Source of the DNA: Scatosoma sp045533485
GTDB lineage: Bacteria > Bacillota > Clostridia > Christensenellales > Borkfalkiaceae
DNA length: 56,506 nt
NCBI GenBank assembly: GCA_045533485.1
Contig: JAZSHX010000020.1
Coordinates: forward strand, 1-56,506
Direction of reading: 5' to 3'
Each line of letters begins with the position of its first letter. Positions within the stretch are counted from its first letter, which is position 1. Shown here piece after piece: positions 43,954 to 51,124 of the stretch. The notes under the pieces were generated by a model, which was not told where the DNA came from, did no database searches, and saw nothing but the letters and a program-made list of their open reading frames with translations. Made by a program: the position numbers and the translations under genes.

Positions 43954-43970
43954 CATAAATAATATTTATG
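43954..43970. repeat. Perfect 17-bp palindrome upstream of the giant gene's promoter
   Basis: CATAAATA-A-TATTTATG, centred about 25 bp behind the -35. Operator-like. Confidence 0.7.
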
Positions 43971-43982
43971 CTGTTCAAATTT

Positions 43983-44030
43983 AATTTTGTTTAATTTGTA
44001 TAAAATCAATCAAAAATTTTGTTTAATTTG
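43983..44030. repeat. Two exact 16-bp direct repeats, 32 bp apart
   Basis: AATTTTGTTTAATTTG at 43983-43998 and 44015-44030. The period of 32 bp is about three helical turns. Apart from these repeats and the palindrome, the stretch 43941-44117 is AT-rich non-coding DNA with no gene that I can support. Confidence 0.75.
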
Positions 44031-44117
44031 CACGACGAATTTGCTTGACATTTTTATTTTTTTGATTGCATAGCATCACATAATCGATTTTTTCGTTAGC
44101 TTTTATCAAATTTTATG

Positions 44118-44152
44118 ATAAAAACAGCCAAAGCGTCGTGCCTTGGCTGTTT
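44118..44152 (-). terminator. Terminator of tRNA-Arg
   Basis: AAAACAGCCAA pairs with TTGGCTGTTTT around a ten-base loop, directly after the CCA end. Confidence 0.88.
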
Positions 44153-44227
44153 TGGTACCCGCAACAGGAATCGAACCTGTAATTAACCCTTAGGAGGGGT
44201 TTGTTATATCCATTTAACTATGCAGGC
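44153..44227 (-). tRNA. tRNA-Arg (anticodon CCT)
   Basis: 75-nt cloverleaf with encoded CCA. Anticodon stem AACCC/GGGTT, loop CTCCTAA, T arm ACAGG/CCTGT. Acceptor GCCTGCA/TGCGGGT contains G-T pairs. Reads AGG. Confidence 0.92.
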
Positions 44228-44283
44228 GAATTTTATTGATATGATATAACAAAAACTTATACCATACATAACTTTACTGCAAT

Positions 44284-44312
44284 ATTATACTACTTTTTCT
44301 TAAAAAAAGCAA
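44284..44312 (-). promoter_or_regulatory. Promoter of tRNA-Arg
   Basis: -35 TTGCTT (44312-44307), 17 bp, -10 TATAAT (44289-44284); the tRNA starts about 50 bases further on. Confidence 0.78.
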
Positions 44313-44352
44313 TTATTTTTGCGACTTTTTTATAAATATCGTGTATATTTCC

Positions 44353-44381
44353 TTGCAAAAAAATTGCAAAGGTGGTATGAT
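44353..44381 (+). promoter_or_regulatory. Promoter of gdhA
   Basis: -35 TTGCAA (44353-44358), 17 bp, -10 TATGAT (44376-44381). Confidence 0.75.
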
Positions 44382-44445
44382 ATAGTTGTATCAAGAATTT
44401 CGATTGATATTGTGTTTGTAATTTATTTTATTAGGAGATTTTTAT

Positions 44446-45780
44446 ATGAGCTACGTAGAAAGAGTTTTAGAAGATTTGAAAACTCGCAACCCCGGTGAAA
44501 AGGAATTTCACCAAGCAGCAACGGAAATTTTGCTTACGTTAGAGCCCGTTATCAACGCGCATCCCGAATATGAAAAGGCGGCGCTTTTGGAACGCTTTAC
44601 CGAACCCGAACGCACTATTTTATTCCGCGTACCTTGGGTGGACGATAACGGCAATGTGCACGTAAACAAGGGCTATCGTGTACAATTTAACAGCGCAATC
44701 GGTCCTTACAAAGGCGGACTTCGTTTCCACCCGTCCGTAAACCTTTCCGTAATTAAGTTTTTGGGGCTTGAACAAATTTTGAAAAACAGCTTGACTGGAC
44801 TTCCTATCGGCGGCGGTAAAGGCGGTTCGGATTTTGACCCGAAAGGCAAATCGGATAGAGAAATTATGGGCTTTTGTCAAAGCTTTATGACGGAGCTCTT
44901 CCGCCACATCGGCGCGGATACGGACGTACCTGCAGGCGATATCGGCGTTGGCGCGCGTGAAGTTGGGTATATGTTCGGTCAATACAAGCGTATTCGTGAC
45001 GAACACGTAGGCGTTTTAACTGGACGCGGACTTTCCTACGGCGGCTCGCTGGTTAGAAAGGAAGCTACGGGCTACGGCTTGGTTTATATGACGGCGGAAG
45101 CGATGAAGGAACGCGGCGACAGCTTTAAGGACAAGGTTACCATCGTGTCTGGTAGCGGTAACGTAGCTATCTACGCCTGCCAAAAAGCACAACAATTCGG
45201 AGCAAAGGTCGTAGCCATGTACGACTCTAACGGTTATATTTACGATCCCGACGGCATCAAGCTTGACGTTGTAAAACAAATCAAAGAAGTGGAACGCGCG
45301 CGTATTAAAGAATATGCCGCACGCGTGCCCGGTTCTAAATACGTGGAAGGTTGCAAGGGCATTTGGACGATTCCTTGCGACGTAGCACTCCCCTGCGCAA
45401 CGCAAAACGAAATTGACGCGGAAAGCGCGGCGGCGCTTGTTAAGAACGGCGTAAAATACGTCGGCGAAGGCGCAAATATGCCGTCCACCTTGGAAGCAAT
45501 CTCCACCTTCCAAAACGCAGGCGTTATCTTCTTGCCGGCAAAAGCGGCAAACGCAGGCGGCGTTGCAACGTCGGCCTTGGAAATGGCGCAATCGTCCGGC
45601 AGATTGTTCTGGTCGGCGGAAGAAGTAGACGCGAAATTGCAAACAATTATGGTAAATATTTATCATAATATGGCAAATGCGGCGAAAAAATACGGCTATG
45701 AGGGCAACTACGTGATGGGCGCGAACATCGCTGGTTTTGAAAAGGTAGCCGAAGCAATGATGGCACACGGCATTGTGTAA
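44446..45780 (+). CDS. gdhA: Glutamate dehydrogenase
   Basis: 444 residues, the hexameric 450-residue class that usually uses NADPH for glutamate synthesis. YKGGLRFHPSVNLSVIKFLGLEQILKN and the catalytic-loop GGGKGGSDFDPKGKSD are complete; PAGDIGVGAREVGYMFGQYKR carries the catalytic Asp. VSGSGNVAIYACQKAQQFGAKVVAMYDSNG is the Rossmann loop. It aminates 2-oxoglutarate made by the citrate synthase-aconitase-isocitrate dehydrogenase operon. Monocistronic, AGGAG 8 bp before the ATG, ending at a strong terminator. Confidence 0.97.
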   Translation: MSYVERVLEDLKTRNPGEKEFHQAATEILLTLEPVINAHPEYEKAALLERFTEPERTILFRVPWVDDNGNVHVNKGYRVQFNSAIGPYKGGLRFHPSVNLSVIKFLGLEQILKNSLTGLPIGGGKGGSDFDPKGKSDREIMGFCQSFMTELFRHIGADTDVPAGDIGVGAREVGYMFGQYKRIRDEHVGVLTGRGLSYGGSLVRKEATGYGLVYMTAEAMKERGDSFKDKVTIVSGSGNVAIYACQKAQQFGAKVVAMYDSNGYIYDPDGIKLDVVKQIKEVERARIKEYAARVPGSKYVEGCKGIWTIPCDVALPCATQNEIDAESAAALVKNGVKYVGEGANMPSTLEAISTFQNAGVIFLPAKAANAGGVATSALEMAQSSGRLFWSAEEVDAKLQTIMVNIYHNMANAAKKYGYEGNYVMGANIAGFEKVAEAMMAHGIV

Positions 45781-45806
45781 AACGTAAGCTCAAAATTGCA
45801 TAATAT

Positions 45807-45845
45807 AAGGGGGCAGGTACGCAATCAACGCATACCTGCCCCCTT
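45807..45845. terminator. Bidirectional terminator after gdhA
   Basis: AAGGGGGCAGGTA pairs with TACCTGCCCCCTT around 13 bases. Serves gdhA and the converging G3E-YcgQ gene. Confidence 0.9.
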
Positions 45846-45859
45846 CATTTTGTTAAAAA

Positions 45860-46819
45860 TTAATAAAACGTTGCCAACGCTTCTTCGGGCGGTTGTTCGC
45901 AAATCACCACTCTTTCCGCTATCAGCACAGGGCCTTTTCCGCGGTAAATACGGTGTTTTTGGAATTGCACTTTTGCCGTAACGACAATCCAGTCACGCGT
46001 TTTCAAATCCATCGCTTGGGGCAATACGCACGCCACGCCGCAATATTCAATGTCGTCTGCGCAACAGGTCATCACGTGCCTGCCAAGCACAATGTCTTCG
46101 GGCGCAAGGCGGTTGTCTCTTGCAACGAGCCCCTTAAATTTGACGGTTTTTCCTACGTACGTTTCTAAATTTTCCGTCAAATCGCGATAGAAGAACGCAT
46201 AGTCTTTGTCTTCGATTTGAATTACGGGCGCGTTTACGTCAAAAGGCAACGGATCTTCAATATCGTCAAAATCCGCCCTGCCGTCTTCGCGTTCATACAC
46301 GATGTCGCAACGACGGGAAATGCCGCGAACAATTTTATGCAGTTGCATTTTGTCCATATCGTCGCTGTAACGGTTAAACACAACCAACTGCGTGTTTTGA
46401 ATTTTATCAAACGTAAATTGACGCATATTCGTATTGAAATTGATAAACGTACGCGCGTCAAAGAAGGTCATCACTTGATTGATCATCCAACCTTCGGGCA
46501 TTGCGGCAAAGAAATCTTCCAAAAGCCACGTGCCGTTATACTCCACGACGATGCGCTCCGCACCGCTTTGTAATTGCAGTTGCGCAAGATATTCTTCCGT
46601 TAATTGCTCCTTTTCAATAAAGGCGACTTGCGTACTTTGCGCGTTCGCAAACTTTTCCGCTTGGTATTCTTCTTCGCCTTCTTCCGTTACAAGCAACAAC
46701 GTTTTTTCGCCGTTGGAAAAGCGCACGTCTTCCAGCGTTTCTTGTATAAATTTCGTTTTACCCGATTCTAAAAATCCTAAAAAGAGATAAACGGGCGTTC
46801 CTTTGGGTAATTTATTCAT
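45860..46819 (-). CDS. G3E-type GTPase-like domain fused to YcgQ/TIGR03943-like C-terminal domain
   Basis: About 319 residues. The N-terminal half is a CobW-like P-loop domain: Walker A FLGFLESGKTKFI, VEYNGTW in place of the usual EPSG segment, VVFNRYSDD at the base-recognition position. The CxCC metal motif of active G3E chaperones is absent. The C-terminal ~110 residues (TYVGKTVKFKGLVA...VLGRHVMTCCADDIEYCGVACVLP...DWIVVTAKV) match the end of the YcgQ/TIGR03943 proteins, which usually pair with a YcgR permease and a CobW protein; here the permease is missing. ATG 46819 follows AAGGA; it lies 13 bp behind the His-rich G3E gene. Probably metal trafficking (inference). Confidence 0.78.
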   Translation of the reverse strand: MNKLPKGTPVYLFLGFLESGKTKFIQETLEDVRFSNGEKTLLLVTEEGEEEYQAEKFANAQSTQVAFIEKEQLTEEYLAQLQLQSGAERIVVEYNGTWLLEDFFAAMPEGWMINQVMTFFDARTFINFNTNMRQFTFDKIQNTQLVVFNRYSDDMDKMQLHKIVRGISRRCDIVYEREDGRADFDDIEDPLPFDVNAPVIQIEDKDYAFFYRDLTENLETYVGKTVKFKGLVARDNRLAPEDIVLGRHVMTCCADDIEYCGVACVLPQAMDLKTRDWIVVTAKVQFQKHRIYRGKGPVLIAERVVICEQPPEEALATFY

Positions 46820-46832
46820 ATCCGTTTCCTTT

Positions 46833-47954
46833 TCAAATTTCAAACAACGCTTCTAACGCTTTTTCGTTCAAGTTACAACCGATTACGCACAATCTACCCG
46901 TAACGTTTGCACAACCGTTGCGCACGTCAATTTCTTCGGGTACGTAATCGAAATGCAACCACCCGTTTTCCCCTTCTACGATGCCCTTCGCACGAAGAAC
47001 TGTGCCGAATTTTTCTGTATCCGCAAAAGCCGACAGCGCGTTCTCAAGCTGTTCTTTCGTGTATTTTTTCGTAGTTTCCTTACCCCAGCTTGTAAACACT
47101 TCGTCAGCGTGATGATGGTGTTTGTGGCTACAATGTCCGTGTTCATGGTGACAATCACAGTGTTCGTCGTGACACTCATAGTCGTGATGGTGATGTTCAT
47201 GGTGATGACAATCACAGTGTTCGTCGTGACACTCATGTTCGTGATGGTGATGTTCATGGTGATGACAATCACAATGTTCGTCGTGACACTCATGTTCGTG
47301 ATGGTGATGTTCGTGATGGTGTACTTCTTCTTCCAACGTGTGCAACTGCGACTGTAATGTATCCACGCGTTCCATAGCCGCCAAAATGGTTTTGCCGTCT
47401 AAATCGGCCCACTCCGCCGTAACAAGGTTTGCGGTGGGATTTTTTTCTTTTAAGAGCGCAACTGCTGCGGAAAGCTTGTCCGTACCTGCCTTTGCACCGT
47501 GCGATAAAACGATACAGCTTGCGTGCTTTACTTGGTCGTTAAAAAATTCGCCAAAATTTTTCATATACATTTTACACTTCGACGCATCGACAACCGTGCA
47601 AAAAACATTGAGCTTTGCATTTTCAAGCTGCGCCGATTGCACTGCCTTGATAACATCCGAAAGCTTACCCACCCCCGACGGTTCAATCACGATACGGTCG
47701 GGCGCGTATTGCGCATAAACCTGCTTTAACGCCTTTGAGAAATCGCCGACGAGTGAACAGCAAATACACCCAGAGTTCATTTCCGTTACGTTGATACCAG
47801 CTTCTTGTAAAAAGCCGCCGTCGATGCCGATTTCGCCAAACTCGTTTTCAATCAAGACAATTTTTTCGCCTGCGTACGCTTCTTTGACTAATTTTTTAAT
47901 GAGCGTCGTTTTGCCTGCGCCTAAAAAGCCGGAAAAAATATCAATTTTCGTCAT
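46833..47954 (-). CDS. G3E-family metallochaperone GTPase with His/Cys-rich repeat (CobW/COG0523)
   Basis: 373 residues. Walker A FSGFLGAGKTTLIKKL, the CxCC motif in NSGCICCSLVGDF, IEPSGVGKLSDV as Walker B region, and a C-terminal CobW-C domain (FGTVLRAKGIVEGENGWLHFDYVPEEI). Between them, residues 212-283 are almost only His, Glu, Asp and Cys: three tandem copies of a 19-residue unit and a shorter His tail. Such stretches bind Zn, Ni or Co. It probably delivers or stores a metal; its neighbour upstream is an M29 metallo-aminopeptidase, a possible client (inference). It starts 20 bp after that gene. Confidence 0.88.
   Translation of the reverse strand: MTKIDIFSGFLGAGKTTLIKKLVKEAYAGEKIVLIENEFGEIGIDGGFLQEAGINVTEMNSGCICCSLVGDFSKALKQVYAQYAPDRIVIEPSGVGKLSDVIKAVQSAQLENAKLNVFCTVVDASKCKMYMKNFGEFFNDQVKHASCIVLSHGAKAGTDKLSAAVALLKEKNPTANLVTAEWADLDGKTILAAMERVDTLQSQLHTLEEEVHHHEHHHHEHECHDEHCDCHHHEHHHHEHECHDEHCDCHHHEHHHHDYECHDEHCDCHHEHGHCSHKHHHHADEVFTSWGKETTKKYTKEQLENALSAFADTEKFGTVLRAKGIVEGENGWLHFDYVPEEIDVRNGCANVTGRLCVIGCNLNEKALEALFEI
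47151..47321 (-). repeat. Tandem 57-bp repeat (three units) encoding a metal-binding stretch
   Basis: Three near-identical 57-bp units, each coding HHHEHHHHEHECHDEHCDC; the third has DY for EH. Length changes by whole units would keep the frame. Confidence 0.9.
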
Positions 47955-47974
47955 TTGTCACCTCAAAAACTCCG

Positions 47975-49201
47975 TTAAAATGCCCACGTACCATCCTTAA
48001 ACAAGGGAATACGCTTGCCGTCTTTCGTGATACCGACAATCGACGTGTCTTTTGCGCCGATCATAAAGTCCACGTGAATCATACTGTCGTTGACGCCACG
48101 TTTTTTGCATTCTTCATCAGTAAGCTTTTCATACCCCTTCAAGCAATCGTTAAAGCCGTGACCAAGTGCAAAGTGGCAGCTTGCATTTTCGTCAAACAGT
48201 GTATTAAAGAAAAGCACGCCCGACTGATTGATGGGGGAATCGTAAGGAATTAACGCACATTCGCCAAGCATAGCCGCGCCTTCGTCCATCGAAACCATTT
48301 CTTTCAAAAGCTCTTCGCCTTTTTCCGCCTTGACTTCCACCACTTTACCGCCAACGAATTTCAAAGAGAAATTGTCGATAAGTTCGCCCATATACGAAAG
48401 CGGTTTGGTTGAATATACGATACCTTCCGCTGCGCCTGCCTTGGGGGAAGTGAACACTTCTTCGGTGGGAATGTTGGGATTGAACGCTCTGCCTTGAATG
48501 GTTTTATCTTGTCCTGCGCAAAATCTGCCTTCTTCGTTGAGCTCTACCGTCAAATCCGTGCCGTTTGCGCTCTTATATTCTAAATACTTCAAATCTAAAC
48601 CATTCAAATACGCGCAACGGGATTTCAAATCGGCGTTGTGTTCCTTCCAAGCGCGGATAGGATTTCTACCGTCGGCACGCGACGCTTGCAAAATCACCTG
48701 CCACATTTTTTCCATCGCTTGTCTTGTGGGAAGCTCGGGGAATACTTTTTTCGCCCACGCCGCGCCGGGTACAGCCGCGATGCACCATTGATGCTTGTTT
48801 TCCATCGCCACTCTATACGGCTTGATAACGGGGAACGTAGCACGGCGCGCTGCACTCATTTTCGCTTGGTCGATACCCTTCATTCCATCGGGATCTTCCG
48901 ATTCAATGAACAAACGACAAGAATAGTTTTGCGCCTTGAATTCCCATTTTGCCTTTACCCAAGATTTCACTTCGGAAAGCGATTGCAAGCTACGGTATTG
49001 CGCGCTGAGTTTTTCCACGGGTTGATACGCCCATTCTACGTACACTTCGCTTGCGCCTGCCTTGTAGCATTCTTCAACAACCATCGTTACAAATTCCGGT
49101 TGGTCTAATCCTGCGGCAATGAACACCGTTTGGCCTTTTTTTACGTTTAAACCCACGCGTGCAATCAATTTTGCATATCTTTGTAATTGCGTTTTTCTCA
49201 T
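47975..49201 (-). CDS. M29-family aminopeptidase (AmpS/PepS type)
   Basis: 408 residues, normal for the family. Segments NPNIPTEEVFTSPKAG, the metal Glu in MLGECALIPYDSPI, the ligands in HFALGHGFNDC and the Asp of MIHVDFMIGAKD are the M29 catalytic set. It removes N-terminal residues from peptides in the cytoplasm using Co or Zn. ATG 49201 follows AAAAGGA. The two G3E metal proteins downstream are probably in the same transcript. No obvious promoter in the 80 bp upstream except a TATAAT overlapping the previous stop codon. Confidence 0.92.
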   Translation of the reverse strand: MRKTQLQRYAKLIARVGLNVKKGQTVFIAAGLDQPEFVTMVVEECYKAGASEVYVEWAYQPVEKLSAQYRSLQSLSEVKSWVKAKWEFKAQNYSCRLFIESEDPDGMKGIDQAKMSAARRATFPVIKPYRVAMENKHQWCIAAVPGAAWAKKVFPELPTRQAMEKMWQVILQASRADGRNPIRAWKEHNADLKSRCAYLNGLDLKYLEYKSANGTDLTVELNEEGRFCAGQDKTIQGRAFNPNIPTEEVFTSPKAGAAEGIVYSTKPLSYMGELIDNFSLKFVGGKVVEVKAEKGEELLKEMVSMDEGAAMLGECALIPYDSPINQSGVLFFNTLFDENASCHFALGHGFNDCLKGYEKLTDEECKKRGVNDSMIHVDFMIGAKDTSIVGITKDGKRIPLFKDGTWAF

Positions 49202-49281
49202 AATCCTTTTTTCCTTTTTATGTTTATTTTATCTATTCATCGCATACCTGCCTGCCATCTAAGGCAATTTCGGTTTTGCGA

Positions 49282-50481
49282 TTATATCTGCTTTCTTCTT
49301 AAATAGTCGCCTTTATTCAACGCAAGCGGACATTGTAATTTATAAATTTCTTGTACAAGCTTACAATCGTCAACGCTTTCCCCCTTGCTATCGTACGCTT
49401 CGCCTACGATAAAGCTCTTTTGGAAATTTCCATCGGGCGAAAGCACTTCCAAAACATCGCCGCGTTGAAAACGATTGCGCATTTGTGCCCATACAAAGCC
49501 GTTTTCACTGCGTTCTACGTCTGCAATATACACGTAATCGCCTTTTGATTGACTGTCTTGATAGTTGACCGTTTGCGTGTTTTTGCCCATCGCATACGCC
49601 AGCGTATAATCACGGTGCGCCACCGCAAGCAGTTCATTTTCGCTCACTTTTACGTCTTCTCCGTTTAATGCGCGGCGATAAGCATTGATGACAGTCGCCA
49701 AATAATAACCGCTCTTCATACGCCCTTCAATTTTGAATGAACAAATACCTGCCCTTTGCATTTCGTCAATTTTCGCAAGCATATTCAAGTCCTTGCTGTT
49801 AAAAATATACGTGCCTTTATCGTCCTGCTCTACGGGCAACCATGCTCCGTTTTCGTTTGCAGGATTTTTTGCGCGCACTTCATAGCTCCACCTGCAAGAC
49901 TGCACGCAAGCACCGCGATTAGAAGAACGTCCGTCCAAATAATCGGAGAGCAAGCATCTGCCACTGTACGATATGCACATAGCGCCGTGCACGAAAGCTT
50001 CCAGCTCCATATCGGGAACAAATTCGTGGATTTCCGCAATTTCGGCAAGCGGCAATTCTCTTGCCAAAATGACGCGAGAAACGCCTTGCTCCTGCCAAAA
50101 TTTGACCGCGTATTTATTCGTCGTATTTGCTTGCGTGGAAATGTGAATATCCAGCTTTGGCGCAGCCTTTTTCGCCATATACACAACACCGGGATCGCTG
50201 ATAATCACTGCGTCCACCCCGATATTTTCCAGCGCCTTAAAATACGTTTCCAACGCCGCAAAATCGGCGTTACGCGCATAAATATTTGCCGTTACGTATA
50301 CTTTTTTACCGCGTTCGTGCGCAAATTGCACGGCGGACGCAAGCTCGTCCATGGTAAAATTGTCGGCAAACGTTCTTAAAGAAAAGTTTTTACCGCCCAA
50401 ATATACCGCATCAGCACCAAAATATATCGCTGTGCGTAATTTTTCATAATTGCCTGCAGGGGCTAACAATTCAACGCGCAT
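49282..50481 (-). CDS. U32-family protein, probable TrhP-type tRNA U34 hydroxylation factor
   Basis: About 399 residues. The U32 signature is ELEAFVHGAMCISYSGRCLLSDYLDGRSSNRGACVQSCRW with its conserved Cys residues. I start it at ATG 50481 because GGGAG lies 9 bp upstream. It overlaps the end of trmR by 11 bp. In Bacillus, trmR stands with two U32 genes (yrrN, yrrO) that hydroxylate tRNA wobble uridine to ho5U; here only the longer, YrrO-like one is present. A collagenase or protease role, the old family name, is unlikely. Confidence 0.87.
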   Translation of the reverse strand: MRVELLAPAGNYEKLRTAIYFGADAVYLGGKNFSLRTFADNFTMDELASAVQFAHERGKKVYVTANIYARNADFAALETYFKALENIGVDAVIISDPGVVYMAKKAAPKLDIHISTQANTTNKYAVKFWQEQGVSRVILARELPLAEIAEIHEFVPDMELEAFVHGAMCISYSGRCLLSDYLDGRSSNRGACVQSCRWSYEVRAKNPANENGAWLPVEQDDKGTYIFNSKDLNMLAKIDEMQRAGICSFKIEGRMKSGYYLATVINAYRRALNGEDVKVSENELLAVAHRDYTLAYAMGKNTQTVNYQDSQSKGDYVYIADVERSENGFVWAQMRNRFQRGDVLEVLSPDGNFQKSFIVGEAYDSKGESVDDCKLVQEIYKLQCPLALNKGDYLRRKQI

Positions 50482-51109
50482 TGTTTTCATCTCCCAAATA
50501 AACGGACAGCGCAACGCCGTCGCCCACATTCAAAACGGACGTATGGAACTGCCTATCTTCCGTGAGTACGTGTAAATAGGAACGGATTTTTTCAACGATA
50601 GAGCGACGTTTTTGCGGTGTTTCTTCTTCTCCGCTTACCCAGCCGAACAACAAAACGTCGTCGGAAAATAAAACCGCGCCCTTTTTCATCAACCGCTTCA
50701 AATCAAATAAATATTTTTCATACTGCGCTTTAGGCCCGTCTAAAAAGACAAAATCAAACTGCCCTTCCATCATAGCAAGGATTTCGCCTGCATCGCCCAA
50801 ATGCGCCGTTACGCGCTCCGCAACGCCAAAATCTATAAAGTTCGCTTTGGCTTCCAAATAGCGTTCTTCTTCCAGCTCGATGGTAGTCAAGCGCGCGTTT
50901 GGACAAGCTTCTAACATCGCCACGCCCGACAAACCCACCGCCGAACCGATTTCCAAAATACGCGCAGGCTTGCACATTTGCAAGGTCAAAAGCAAAAAGT
51001 TCAGCGTTTCGTCGTCCGCAACGGGTATCAAGCGCGATAATGCGTCCGCGCGTCGCGCCGCAAGCTTTGTGCTTATGGGTGTTTTGACAAATTCTGCCGT
51101 GTATTTCAT
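50471..51109 (-). CDS. trmR: tRNA 5-hydroxyuridine methyltransferase (TrmR/YrrM-type O-methyltransferase)
   Basis: 212 residues. A class I SAM-dependent O-methyltransferase: ILEIGSAVGLSGVAML is the SAM loop, TTIELEEERYLEAKANF the ribose-binding acidic loop, and FDFVFLDGPKAQYEKYL with DDVLLFGWV carry metal ligands. It would methylate ho5U34 to mo5U34. The U32 gene overlapping its 3' end makes this specific assignment likely over a catechol-type methyltransferase. It follows RNase J by 15 bp. Confidence 0.83.
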   Translation of the reverse strand: MKYTAEFVKTPISTKLAARRADALSRLIPVADDETLNFLLLTLQMCKPARILEIGSAVGLSGVAMLEACPNARLTTIELEEERYLEAKANFIDFGVAERVTAHLGDAGEILAMMEGQFDFVFLDGPKAQYEKYLFDLKRLMKKGAVLFSDDVLLFGWVSGEEETPQKRRSIVEKIRSYLHVLTEDRQFHTSVLNVGDGVALSVYLGDENNAR

Positions 51110-51124
51110 TTACTTTTCCTTTGT

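Noticed and set aside
44318..44352. Sigma-A promoter further upstream of gdhA
   Set aside because: AT-rich, but no pair of hexamers fits as well as TTGCAA-17-TATGAT.
47105..47330. CRISPR-like regular repeat
   Set aside because: Repeats are directly adjacent without spacers, in frame, and encode His/Cys units inside a G3E gene.
49282..49300. TATAAT as promoter of the M29 aminopeptidase
   Set aside because: It overlaps the stop codon of the U32 gene and has no acceptable -35.
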